Source: Cynocephalus volans | Lineage: Eukaryota > Chordata > Mammalia > Dermoptera > Cynocephalidae | DNA length: 64,000 nucleotides | Direction of reading: 5' to 3' | Assembly (NCBI RefSeq): GCF_027409185.1 | Contig: NC_084463.1 | Span: 53,934,907 to 53,998,906 of the forward strand | Shown here: positions 44,961-56,689 of the stretch, one piece after another | Numbering within the stretch: position 1 is the first letter of the stretch | Layout: each line of letters opens with the position of its first letter | Position numbers and translations under genes: made by a program | The notes under the pieces: model-generated | Databases searched by the model: none | Told to the model about the DNA's origin: nothing | The model's input: the letters and a program-made list of their open reading frames with translations, nothing else

Positions 44961-47900
44961 CAACGACAATGCATTAGAGCTCCTGGATCAGCCAGAAGCC
45001 AAAATCCTGGGACAGATGTGAGAGGGAGCCGATGCCCTTATGGGTTTTCTTTCTATACTGTCAAATGCCACCCCAAAGCCATCTTGTTTGCTTGCGATTG
45101 TGTGATCAGCAATTTGGGTGGGGCTCAGCTTGGATGCCTCGAGGGGCTGCATCATCTGGCAGCTCCACTAGTGTTGGGGGCCCCAGGTGGTTCAATTCAT
45201 GCTATTTCAAAGCTCTCTTGATATGTTACCTGGAGCGTAGCTGAGGGTGGGGCACGGGGAGGAGGGCTCCTGCCGCAGACCCTTGCCACTCCCCAGGGGC
45301 TCCTCGATGGAGAACATGTTCAGCCTGCCTGTGTACTTCTCGTTTGACTGAATGAGTTCTGGGACAGCCTGGTGTGAAGGACTACCACTTTGTCTACTGA
45401 AAGCTCACAGGTACCTAGTGATGGCGTGCAGTGGGAGGTGTGGCCACCACCAGGCTGTTATGCCAAGGTCATCAGGAAGAGAGAGGCTGCTAGGCAGCAA
45501 TGTCAGAGGTGGGGTGCTTGTCCCCATCACTCAGAGGCCTGGGGGCTGCTGAGCTCGGTCAGCCCACTCAGAAGCAGCAAAGCCCACATCAGCACTACCA
45601 GGCACAAAACTGGAGCTATGGCAGTTCACTGTGCCATGCCATCTTCCACTACTTCAGCTGGTCAGTCAACATTTGCTGGAGGATGAAGTGGTTTTTCTTC
45701 CCTCATGGGCAGGACGTAGCCCCGTGGAATTGCCTCTGTGGCCTGCCCTGTGACACAATATCACCCACACTCCTTGGTCTTGTACCTGCTGTGGCAGCAG
45801 AGCAGCCCACCTCTGGAGGTCACATCTGTGAAGTCCATGCAGGTCTGCAAGAAGTTTGTGTCCAGAGGGTGGCACTGACAAGTGCACAACCCAGTGAGGC
45901 AGGTGTGCCCCACCCATGACTTGTCTGATGCCAGTTTCCTGCCTTCCTGCAGGAGGGCAAAGCAGCCCTCTCGACCATCCCTCTGGGAGATGCAGGCATG
46001 GGAAAGTGGTTACAGCAGCATTGCTGAGGCTCCAGCCTCTCTGTGTCATTCCCTGCCATGTTCCTCCCCTGAGCCTACACACCCTGAGTCAGCTGTTAAC
46101 TGCGAGCGAGGACCCCAGCCTGGAGCCCTCAGGAGGCAGGAGAGGACTAGGGTCCAGAGGTATGTCCTACATCACCTAACTGTGGCACCGGGCCTGGCAC
46201 AAAAGACCTGATTGGCGCTTGCACATCAGGCAGGGGGTGGTGCCGCTGTGGTCTCCTGGACTATCCACAACTGGGTCAATAGCTGTATCCTGCCTGACAT
46301 GTAGCACTTCCTGCAGCAAGAGCTCTGCACCATGCAGCAGGAAGTCAGCAAGGGGAGGGACTCCATGCCCAGCTGGCACCACCATGGCCAGTGGGGCGGC
46401 TGTCTGGCATGAAGGCAGGGGCAAGGGAGAGGCTCACCAGGGCTTGGGGGAGGTGGGGGGCAGGGAAATTACCAAGGCCATGGCTGCAGTGAGGTGGGGG
46501 GACAGGGGTAGGTTTCGGGGGAAAGCCTGCAGTCTCAGGGAAGCTGTGGCCTGTAGGGCTCAAGTTACTACCAGTCACCAGTTGTGAATGTAAGGGTTTC
46601 ACTTTGGAGGCTGAGGCAGGTCAGTCTGCTGTATCCTGGGGGAGGCTTCCAGGCTGTGTGACTGAGACTCCCCTGGTTGCCATCTGGTCTCTTTGTGCCT
46701 ATGTCTTATTGATCCCCCATTCTTTGTCCAGGAGGACTAACCCATGTCTGTGGCCTTTTGCTTCCTGGTTTCTCTCCTTGGCCATCAGAAACCTGCGAGG
46801 CTGTGAGCACCTGGCAGCTCAGTGGCCTCTCCTCCCTGGCCCAGGTCATCACGAGATCATGCTTGGTAATCAGTCTGAAGAATTTTACCACTTCCTCAAT
46901 GTTGTCACTGAAAGGACGCTCCACATCCTGGTGGTGGGGTTAGAGGAGGACAGAGCAGCCACTAAGCTGGGCCCCCAGGAGGCTACTTTCAGTTCTGCCA
47001 CATTGCAGAGGTGCTGGTACTGTGATCAACCACATCAACTTCCAGAACACTAGCATGTTCTTGCCACAGCCGAAGGAGCTGCTGTGGCAGCTGAAGGAAG
47101 ACAGAGTGGTCTGGGGCCACCTCCCTGTTCTGTGGCCCTTTTGAAAATAAAGCTGGTCCTCACCCCTGTGTTCTGGGACACACCCCCTACTGAGCCTTGT
47201 GGCCTCAGCGTCCCCAGGGACAGCTCTTCTGGCTAGCATCTGATGGGGTCCTGGCCACTCATGGCCATTTTCTGATTCCCTGTTCTTAGGTGACACCCAG
47301 AGGGGACTCTAGATCCACTGAGGGTGCCCAGGTGGGAACATGTTGGCCCATGTAATTTGCAGCAAGCCTTCCAGGGACCAGGAGCCGGGTGGTGGTGTTG
47401 AGACCATGTTCCATAGACCCTCCCAGGCTCCTCTCAGGGGAAGGCCAGGACACTTGAGCCCGCGGGGTTCAGTCCACCTGCCTCTGGAGGCTCCTCTGTG
47501 TGGCCCAGTCCTGTCCCTTCATCATGTGCTCACATGCACCGTCCCAGCCCTCTTGCCCATCTGGCTCTGCCTCTGTGTTCCCTGGGGCTGCAGCAAGGCA
47601 AGGAGGAGGTGGGCACAGCACTGCAGGCCCACACCAGGCATGTTCAGCTGGCGTAGGTCACCTGCATCTGGAGGCAGGGGAGCTGGGGGTGGAGAGACAC
47701 CTTCCAGGTCCTGGTCCAGTCAAGCACCCAGGATGGAGGAGTTGGTGCTGGAGCAGGTGGGTGGGAGGCTGTCAAAGGCCTGCACTCTCCTTCCCCAAAG
47801 CCCCCCATGACACCCCATGGCCTGTGCCTGCCCTGCCCATCCACAGGCCAGCCCCACACCCTATCCCGCCAGCTATCCTGGCAGTGGCAGGGCTAGCCAC

Positions 47901-48630
47901 TGAGCACAAGCTGGTAGAACTTCCATCAAGGGAGTGCCCCATCAGTGGCCCCTTGTTCCCATCCTCAGGGAAGACTGCCATGCTCCTGTCTGTCTGCTGG
48001 GCAGGGAGGGGCAGCGCCTGCTCTGTTCTTGCACTGGCTGCACATGGTAGGTTCTTTGTCACTCCCCGAGGGAGAAAACAAGCAGAGTCTGTACCTGTCC
48101 AGCCTTCACAGGGACCCCGAGGCATCTTGACCTGTTGCTCATGCACTGATGCATTCCCTTTTCCATGCAGGTCTCTTCTTCCCACTGAGGAGTTCTCAGG
48201 AATGGCAGATACAGCCACCCCAGCCCCGCATGCAGTTGGGAATGGAGGACTGAGGTGCACACCAGTGAGAGCAGATGGCCCACCCCACCCCTGTCCTGGG
48301 CCAAGTTCCACATCCAGGAAAGGGTAGGGATGGATTCTCACAGGGCCTGGCTCTCTCCCCAGGAAGCCAGTCCTTGGCTCTGTGACTCTTTCTTCCTGCA
48401 AGGGGAGCCCCAGACTTCAGCCCTTCAGCGAGAATCACAAGGTATGTGGAGGTAGGTTACTGTCAGGACCCTCCCCCATGACCCAGAGTCCACTCACATT
48501 TCCAGCTGGTCCTGGGATCCACCATCCCCATCAAAACAGGGGAGGCTGCATCCATATCTGCAGGAGGCAGCGCATCTGTGCTCTGGACATTACCTTCTGT
48601 GACCCCTTCTGGGACTGGCTGACTCCCCAC
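44961..48630. other. GC-rich, repeat-poor stretch without a recognised gene
   Basis: Many overlapping open frames in all frames, none with a domain I recognise. Short coding-like pieces on the plus strand (for example WTIHNWVNSC near 46256, INHINFQNTSMFLPQP near 47023) are followed by gaaaataaagctggt at 47143, which looks like a gene 3' end, so an old retrocopy or decayed exons are possible. I assign no function. Confidence 0.35.
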
Positions 48631-48752
48631 TAGAGTGAAAGCCCAGGAAGACAGGAATTTTCATCTGTTCTCTTCTGATGAACTATGCTAAGTGCCTAGA
48701 AAAGTGTCTGTACACAGTAGGCACTTTATGTATGTTGAATGAATGAATCTCA
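48631..48752 (+). repeat. L2 3' end
   Basis: gtgcctagaaaagtgtctgt, acacagtaggcactttatg and gttgaatgaatgaat are the L2 3' terminal sequence in sense orientation. Confidence 0.75.
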
Positions 48753-48954
48753 ACAAGCACTTCCCCTGATACCTGAGTAGGCCTGGGTCTCTCTGCCAGC
48801 CCCCAGGAACCCTAGATGAAACCTCAAACCTCTCTTACAAATGCAAAACAGCATTGGCCAAACCTAGGGATGTGAGGGCCAAGGCAGGGGCTGATTTATG
48901 GGGGAGAGGAAAATAGCCATTTTGAGCAATCACAGCCCTTTCAGGGGCCCTTTC

Positions 48955-49110
48955 CGCAGGGCCAGGCACTGGGCAGGCATTTTCCATGGCTTGTCCAGTC
49001 TTGTCCCTGCAATGATGCTCTGGGTCTGGTTAATTTGGCACCTCACTCCAGAGGAGCAAACATCTCAGGTGCAGTGACAATCCCAAGCCACAGCTAGGCA
49101 GAGCTCGGTC
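48955..49110 (+). repeat. MIR SINE (degenerate)
   Basis: agggccaggcactgggcagg, then gcacctcactccagaggagc and agccacagctaggcagagct follow the order of MIR. Confidence 0.55.
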
Positions 49111-49363
49111 ACCTCTGTGCCATGGAGGGGTGCTGTGCCACCCTCCCAGCAGCAGGTTCAGCACCAGTTGTGTGGGGGTGAGGGCTCAGCAGGAGCACAG
49201 GAAGTTTGAGGCATGGGAGGGGTCATTGGCCAGGCGGCTGTGCCCGGTACTCCCGCAGCTTCTCCAGTGTGCCTACCTGCACTATCACCATGCAGCAGTG
49301 TCCTCTCTCTAGGGTGGGGTGGGGGGGCACATGGTCAAGGCAGCATCATGGACCAGCAGCTCC

Positions 49364-49754
49364 TGTCGACCTAAAAGAGACTGAGGTCAAACATATGAAG
49401 TATAGACTTTATTGATCCAATGTGATGATTGCAACCAGTGAAACACAGGTCGTGTCACCCTGAGAAATTCACTCCAAAGGGGACCGGCAGAGCTTAGCAT
49501 TTTATAATCTCAAAATACAGAAGGAATCAAAGGAGAGAAAGACAGCTCCCCCCACCATAACTACATCAGGTTTTTTATTGGCTTGTACACACCTATAGAT
49601 TTTGAATTCTTACTAGGTTACATCTTGCATGCAGCACTGTAGGATTACATGAAACATTGTAGGTTATTTTATTTTTTGGTGCCTGCATGTCTGAAACCAT
49701 CTTATGATAACATGAGGACTTGATGGCTGGCTTACCCCAGATTTTCCTAACGCA
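49364..49754 (-). repeat. LTR copy 1 (antisense)
   Basis: About 391 bp. On the minus strand it starts TGCGTTAGGAAAATCTGGG and ends in TTTTAGGTCGACA, with CAATAAAGTC as polyadenylation signal (plus strand gactttattg, 49407). A second copy lies at 50990-51382. The family is not identified. Confidence 0.7.
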
Positions 49755-50989
49755 CTAGATTTCAGCTGACCTTGTTGGAGCTGATATTGAAATTATTTTT
49801 TCTTTTTGATCAAAAACATTTTATCTAAAAGCATCGATGATCAACTCAGGTAGACATTTTGTTCCCTCATCACTGGGAAGACCCATTCCCAGGAAGTCAT
49901 GTGCCACATAGAAGTAAAAGAAATGAGGCTCTGGTCTTTAGGTCTAAGGTCCAAATTTTAAGTAACACAGGAGTTGGGAGGGGACATTACTAAGGCCCTC
50001 TACTTCTGTGAAGCATGTTGTTTCATTTCTATGCATCGTGCATAAACCCAGGGGGCATTTCTAGAGTGTGTTGTCCTCAAAGGGAGTGCTCAGGTTTTGA
50101 TGAGCTATTTTTTATAATTTTAAAGCCTCCTTCAGATGTGACCAAGTCAGGATAATGTGTGAGGTCTATCTTTTGCAGTATCTCTTTATCACCTAGCAGT
50201 GACGGAGTGCTCAAGGTGCTAGGGGACCAACCTTCATATGCACCTCCCAGAGGAGCAGAAAGTTCCCTATAAAAGTATTCTTCTTGTGGACAAGACCTTA
50301 TGAGGCCACTACATATCACAGACCATTGTCTTACTTAACACCTCTGCTGAAATTCTAGTCACTGACAATACCCTGTTGGGTGGAAAGAAATGACTGCCTC
50401 TTATGTTCAGGGTGAGAAACTCACCTTCACGTGCTCTTCAGATGGAGATTAGTGTTGAGCTTGTTACAAACAAAAAGGCAGAACCAACTGCAATTTATAA
50501 GAAACAACTGTTATGTTAAAGCATGCCATGTAGTTTTACTGGCAAGACAAACTGCCAGTACCTGCCTTGCCAACTGCAACCTGAACCCCACTCACCAGGC
50601 ACTGGGAGGAAGAAAGCAAAATTTTCCCCCTTTGTATCAGAAACTCTATTTCAAAAGTAGAGACAAATCTGCCAATCCATATTACTTGGATCCCCCTCAT
50701 GTGGCAGTGAGTGAAAAAGGCAGTAATCTTTTACTTAAAATTTCTTGTTAAATAGAGACAGAAAGACTCTCCTTCTCAAAGGGAAAAGAGAGGGTTAGGA
50801 GAAAAACGGCTCAGTAAAGACTCTGATCTCACCTAAACAGAGGAAGGTCCTAGATTCAGGAGAAATACACCCTTCCACACCCAACAAAATTCTGGAATCA
50901 AAGGGCCCAATGGGCCTACCAAAGCATGAACTCAAGAGGAAGCCAGTGGGTCAGGGAGTTGCTCTGGATGCCATCGTCATACTCAGGAA
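49755..50989 (-). mobile_element. Sequence between paired LTRs
   Basis: 1235 bp without a retroviral gene I can recognise. If the two LTRs belong to one element, this is a short non-autonomous or internally deleted interior; the minus-strand bases beside the LTRs show neither a clear primer-binding site nor a polypurine tract. Confidence 0.4.
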
Positions 50990-51382
50990 TGTTGACCTAA
51001 AACAAACTCAGGCTAAACATATAAAGCATAAGACTTATTGAACCAATATGACAATTGCAACTGGGGAAATATACAGGTCAGGTCATCCTGAGAAATTTGT
51101 CCAAAGAGGACCAACAGACAACATTATGTAACCCCAAGGCAGGAAAAGAATCAAAGGAGAGAGAGAAAAGGACAGCCCACCTTCATTATTACTTCAGTTT
51201 TTCTATTGGCTAGTACATACATACAAATTTTAGATGTTACCAGGTTACATCCTACATGCAGGAATATAGGGTAAGTGTTACAAGAAGCACTCTAGGTTAT
51301 TTTATTACTTCTCTGGTGCCTGTGTGTCTGAAAATAGTCTTATGAAGACTTGACTGATGGTTTCCCAGATTTTCCCAAGGCA
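50990..51382 (-). repeat. LTR copy 2 (antisense)
   Basis: About 393 bp, collinear with 49364-49754 (gacctaaaacaaactcaggc ... cccagattttcccaaggca). Differences are frequent, so the insertion is old. Confidence 0.7.
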
Positions 51383-51539
51383 GTACAATATGGCTGATCC
51401 AGTCAGAGCAAATTTTTAGTTATCACTCCCAAGCCCTCAGTGACTGTGGCCAGGAGTAAGATATTAGTGCCCCAGGAGAAAAGGGCCCTTATTGTCAAAA
51501 GAAGAATTCAGGGTGGGGGGATAATTTAAAATACTTGTA

Positions 51540-51720
51540 CCTTCAAGTCCTTCATTGGCTGAGTGATGATAGCACCTGTTGTTTAAGAGCATTAACCCAG
51601 GGAGTCCTCACAAAACATCCCCATGGGAGAGACGGGGACACATTTAGTGATGTCAAGGGGCGGCTCAAGGTTCAGAACCTAGAAACTTGTAATGCTACAT
51701 CTGCCTGCTCTTAACTCTGC
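51540..51720 (+). repeat. MIR SINE (degenerate)
   Basis: gcattaacccagggagtcct, cacaaaacatccccatggga and ggctcaaggttcagaaccta follow the MIR order. Confidence 0.5.
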
Positions 51721-52300
51721 TCCTGACCTGGGGACAGTCAGGCCCATAGCTACTGGGGACCCCTGTGGATGGATGTAAAAACAGCAAATGCAAAGAGGCT
51801 CATAATCTAATATCAAGTGAAAACAGAGTAAAGACTCTGACAGTCCCACAAATCTGGGAGAAGAGGCAGTGCCCTAGCCAAGACTGGGGCTGGGAGGTGG
51901 GTGGGATGGCCCTTTAGGAGTGGGCCATCCAACCCACCTTTGGGATTTTGGATTCTTTTGGGAGTGGGACTGCAGGACCCTCAGCAGGAAGGCCCTGGCA
52001 GGGCAACCTCTGGTCCCTGGTTGTCCGCCATCTCAGGTCTCTGGGCTGTTACACCCTGGCAACTGCTTTCCCCCCATATCAGCCTCCTTGCAGGGGAGAT
52101 AGACACCCCAGCAGCAGCTCTTTGCCCATCTCTTGCATGGTGCTCTGCACACAGTGCTCAGCAACTGGACAGGACAATAAGGGCCCTGCAGAGGGATGTC
52201 CCCATGAGACCTTTTGCTCCATGTCAAGGCACAACGTGGGCTGTGGAATTGCTCTCTGTCCATGTGGCTGGTGCTTTCACGAAGGCTGACAGAAGAGCCA
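51721..52300. other. Unassigned non-coding stretch
   Basis: No gene or repeat recognised. The 164-codon frame from 51901 overlaps two similar-length frames and shows no domain. Confidence 0.35.
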
Positions 52301-52302
52301 CC

Positions 52303-52450
52303 TGTCACAGGTCAAAACACTGTCAACCAAGAATTCTGTGTCCAGCACAGCTCTATTTTAAAAATAAAGGTGTAATAAAGACATACCCCAATTAACAAAA
52401 CAGAATTTGTTGCTGACAAACCTCTTTTACAAAATATAAAAAAGTTTTTC
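52303..52450 (+). repeat. L1-derived fragment
   Basis: caaccaagaattctgtgtcc, aataaaggtgtaataaagac and cagaatttgttgctgacaaa are an L1-associated segment. Confidence 0.55.
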
Positions 52451-52451
52451 T

Positions 52452-52589
52452 GGGGCCAGCCCATGGCTCACTCGGGAGAGTGTGGTGCTGATAACACCAA
52501 GGCCACAGGTTCAGATCCCATACAGGGATGGCTGGTTAGCTCACTGGGTGAGCATAGTGCTGACAACACCAAGTCAAGGGTTAAGATTC
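52452..52589 (+). repeat. CYN-type SINE dimer
   Basis: ggggccagcccatggctcac to caagtcaagggttaagattc; the tail is lost. Confidence 0.9.
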
Positions 52590-52602
52590 TTTCTTATTTA
52601 TA

Positions 52603-52707
52603 ATTATTTTTTTTTGGTTTGGTGGCTGGCCAGTATGGGCAACGGAACCCTTAACCTTGGTGTTACAATACCACACTCTAACCAACTGAGCAAACTGGCC
52701 AGCTCTG
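52603..52707 (-). repeat. CYN-type SINE monomer
   Basis: Antisense: T-run, tggctggccagtatgggcaa, cccttaaccttggtgttaca, accaactgagcaaactggcc. It forms a head-to-tail inverted pair with the preceding dimer. Confidence 0.85.
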
Positions 52708-52764
52708 GAAAAACGGATTTAAAATATAATATGAATCTTTCCCTGAACATTTGAAGACCCCCCC

Positions 52765-54190
52765 ACTCATGTAAAAGGTGAGAAATAATGAAACAGCATA
52801 TAGTTCAATGAAAATGGTGTAAACATGAAAAATAACAGAAAGAAACATGAGAAATCCAAATATGTGAAATTAAACAATATACTCCAAAATCACAAAAGGG
52901 TCAAAGAAATCAAAACGGACATTAGAAAATACACTGAGGTGCTTAAAAGTGAAGACACAATATACAAAATTTTTGGAAGACAGCTAAAGCAGTTTCTAAA
53001 AGAAAATTTGTGGTTGTAAATATCTACATTAAAAAAAAAAGATCCCAAATCAGTAGCCTAAGCTCCATGTGAAGACATTCAGGAAAAAAATCTAAAGTAA
53101 GCAGAAAAGAGAAAATAATAAAGATTACAGAAAAAAGCCATGAAATAGAGAACACAATGACAAAAACAGTAGGTTCATAAAAGATCAACAAAATTGACAA
53201 ACCTAGCTAGATGAATAAAAAAAGACAACTAAAGAGAAAACAGTACTACCATCATTAGAAAATTAAAAAATATATATTTACAGAAGAATAATATGAACAA
53301 TGCTATGCCAATATATTAGATAATTTACATGGAATGAACAAATTCCTAGAAACTCTCAAACTACAAAAACAGTCTAGAAAAGTTATCTGAATAGGCCTAT
53401 CACAAGTAAAAAGATTGTATTAATAAAGAACATCTACATGCCAAGAAAAGCTCATGTTCAGAAACTTCACTGGTAAATTCTATCAAACATTTGGGGAATA
53501 TTTAATATCAACTCTTCCCAATCTCTCCAGAAATGGAAGTGCTAGAGACACTTCCCAACTCACTCTATGAGGCAGTATCACTATGATACCAAGACCCTTC
53601 AAATTCATCACAAGAAATGAAAAATTCAGACCAATGTATCTTATGAATATACATTCATAAATAAAATAAAATAAATTTAAATTTATGTTAATTCAAATAA
53701 AAGCAAAGAGAATCAAGTGACATATAAAAATAATTATGCTCTGTACAAAGTTGGATCTATTCAAGAATTACAAGGTTGGTTAACAGCCAAAAATCATTTA
53801 ATACAGTACACCATATGAATACAATAATAAACTAAATCACATGACCATCTCAATAGATACAGAAAACAAATTTGACAAAATTCAACTTTCTTCCATAATG
53901 AAACATTCAACAAAGTAGGAATAGAAGGGAACATCCTTGAACTGATAAAGAGCACATGAAAAACCCTCAGCTAAAAACAACTTAATGGTGAAAGTCTGAA
54001 CATTTATTCTGTAAGATCAAGAACAAGATAAATATATCCACATTTATTCATCATTATACTAGACAGGACAATTGGCAACAGATAAATAAAAGGCATACAG
54101 ACAGAAAAGAAAGAAGTACAATTATCTATATTTACAGATAATGTGATCTTGTATTTAGAAAATCATAAAGAATTCACTAAAAACTATTAG
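52765..54190 (+). repeat. L1 ORF2 middle region
   Basis: Sense, decayed ORF2: catgagaaatccaaatatgtg, aaagatcaacaaaattgaca, gaatgaacaaattcctagaa, ccatctcaatagatacagaa. The 64-codon frame at 52825 is a fragment of it. Confidence 0.85.
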
Positions 54191-54194
54191 AACT

Positions 54195-54283
54195 GGGTTG
54201 GTTGTTTAGCTCAGTTGTTAGAGCATGGTGCTAATGCCAAGGTCAAGGGTTAAGTCATAAAAAAGACAGCAAAACAAAAAAGG
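54195..54283 (+). repeat. CYN-type SINE monomer
   Basis: gggttggttgtttagctcag to aagggttaagtcataaaaaa. Confidence 0.8.
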
Positions 54284-54532
54284 CTTGTATTGAGAAAAAT
54301 GTCACTGTAAAAATATTTTAAATCTCCTTCAAATGACAGAGTATCATGTTCTTTTTAAAATAATTATATTTTCTGATTATAAAAAATCAATTTTTATAAA
54401 ATCAATAATTTTATAATTAATTATAACTTATTTTTAACCATATATTTTCTTTCATTTATGTATTCTTTATCCTTGTATATACTGCTTTCTCTTTTTATAT
54501 TACAAAATTCTACATCACAGAAATCCACTTTT

Positions 54533-54596
54533 GGGCTGGCCAGTTAGCTCAGTTGTTTTAGAGTGCAGAACACCAAGGTCACGGGTTCACCAGCCA

Positions 54597-54662
<66 letters not shown>
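54533..54662 (+). repeat. CYN-type SINE monomer with (CA)n tail
   Basis: gggctggccagttagctcag to gggttcaccagccaga, followed by about 32 CA units (54599-54662), probably grown from the SINE tail. Confidence 0.85.
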
Positions 54663-54666
<4 letters not shown>

Positions 54667-54744
54667 CATTTTTAAATAGGACATATTGAATGTCTAGAAA
54701 AAATAATGTTTAAAAAAGCATATTACAGCATTAGTTAATAAAGC

Positions 54745-54848
54745 AAGGTTAGCTCAATTGGTAGAGTGTGGTCCTGACAACACCAAAGCCAAGGGTTTGG
54801 ATCCCTGTACTGGCCAGCCACCCCCAAAATAAATAAATAAATAAAAAT
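54745..54848 (+). repeat. CYN-type SINE monomer (5' truncated)
   Basis: aaggttagctcaattggtag to actggccagccacccccaaa, then an (AAAT)n tail. Confidence 0.85.
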
Positions 54849-55255
54849 AAGGCAAGAAATTAGAACCTAACATTTAACAAAGAGAAATTGTTAACTATGG
54901 AAATGTTGCCCTCTTCACTGAAATGTTTCTCTCCATCTATGTGTCTGTGTTTGTGTGTGACTGTTTTTGTCTCTCTCTACCACCACCAAAAGATGTCTTC
55001 TTTTGGAAAGTGAGGGGTGCTCACAGACAGAGTCGTCAATGTGGTGAGTGGCCTGAAAGATTCTAAAAAAGGGCGGTGGCTGTATGGGTGTGGTGGCTCT
55101 GTGCCCTCTGGGGGTGCTGGAGGCTTCAGGTGGATGTGGAAGTTGAGATAAGGCAGGAGGTACTCTGAGGACCCTGAGACAAAACCCCTGATGCTTGGAA
55201 CCCTCCTTCCACCCTGAATGAGCCAGATGTGTTGGGATTTTGACAGCCGGGCAGG

Positions 55256-55477
55256 GACGGCATGGTGAGCCCCAAGGCTACCCAAAATCCAAGGTGACAG
55301 AGGCCTTTGGTGCTTGAAAGTCAGCAGAACAGAGCCTGGCTGGCCCACTGGTTGTGGCATAAGACGGACGGCATGGTGAGCCCCAAGGCTACCCAAAATC
55401 CAAGGTGACAGAGGCCTTTGGTGCTTGAAAGTCAGCAGAACAGAGCCTGGCTGGCCCACTGGTTGTGGCATAAGACA
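55256..55477. repeat. 111-bp tandem duplication
   Basis: The block starting gacggcatggtgagccccaa (55256) repeats at 55367 with one visible difference (final g/a) across 111 bases. Near-identity implies a recent event. Confidence 0.95.
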
Positions 55478-55622
55478 GGAGGTGGAAGGTGCAGTGACAC
55501 GGTGGGGATATTCCTGGAATCCCTCCCAGATTCCCAAGGATTCCAAGTAAGGATGAAGAATAAATCCAGGCATGGCCCAGCCAAGTGGCCACTGTGCAAG
55601 GTGCCACACTGCAGCTGTCCAC

Positions 55623-55743
55623 TTCTAGGCCACACTACCCTGAGTGTGCCTGACCTCATCTGATCTCAGAAGCTCAGCAGGCTTGGGCCTGATTAGTACT
55701 TGGATGGGATACTGCCTGGAAAAACTAGGTGCTATAAGCATTT
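55623..55743 (+). pseudogene. 5S rRNA pseudogene
   Basis: About 121 bp collinear with vertebrate 5S rRNA: ggccacactaccctgagtgt at the 5' end, then gaagctcagcaggcttgggc and gattagtacttggatgggat (the internal control region) and ggtgctataagcat at the 3' end. Many substitutions from the functional sequence and no T-run terminator, so it is a pseudogene. Confidence 0.92.
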
Positions 55744-56680
55744 AGCCTCCTGTCCCCTCAGCATTTAGTGCCCACCTGCCCTCCCCATGTCTCCCTCCCC
55801 TCCTCCTTCTCCACCTGTTGTCCCTGCCCCCAGCCCCTGTGGCCTCCCTCACCCCCTCACCCCCTCACCCCATTGCAGTACCACGAGGCAACAACCTCTA
55901 GGTTCTTCCACCCACCTCGCTGCCCCACCAGACCCGGGACCACATGAGGGCTGCTGGGATCCTGAATTTGTGGGCACAGGTGTGGGCTCCTGCATCCTGC
56001 ATACTGGGAGCCCCAGGCAATTCACTGGGCTGCCTGGAACCTACTCCCAGTGAGAAGTGACCAGCCCTAATCTGCACCACCCTAGTCCTTCTCTTCACAG
56101 CACTTGGGCTGCGGTCCCATGGGAAGGACATTTTCTCTGCCAGCCATCCCTCTGCACCCACAGCCCCTTCACACATGTCCCCATGCCCTGTACTCTGGTC
56201 CTGAGGACATGAGAGACCCAGGCCTCAGGCCTTGGCAGCAGGATCACTGCAGCTGCTCTTGCCAGGCAGCCAGGCACATTTAGCTAGTCTGGGGGCACAC
56301 GTCAGAAAGAAGATAAGCAAATGGACTCTTCAAATAACATACACACTTTTTTTGGAATGGTAGCATACTGACCTTTTGCAGTTTTCCGTTCCCAACATCT
56401 GGGATGTTCTGCCCTTCATATTTAAGGAATCCTTTGCTGGGTGGCACTGCTGTAACTCCTACTGGAGTAGCTAATTTTAAGTTGCATTTCGATTTAATCT
56501 ACAAGAAAAAGAAAATTTTCTTTATCAAGTCATACAGACAACATTAACTTCAAAGTTGTTGTAAAATGTTCAAGAAAAGCAATGGAAAATTTGAAGATAT
56601 TAGGTTTTTCTTAAACCCTGTGAATTTTATTTTTTAGCAGTGCATAATAGCAATGAAAAGATGGAGACATTATAAATTTA
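55744..56680. other. Unassigned non-coding stretch
   Basis: C-rich to 55880, otherwise unremarkable. No gene or repeat recognised. Confidence 0.4.
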
Positions 56681-56689
56681 ACTTGGGGA

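Noticed and set aside
54977-55609. 210-codon minus-strand open frame
   Set aside because: Part of its length comes from the 111-bp tandem duplication, no domain is visible, and opposite frames are also open.
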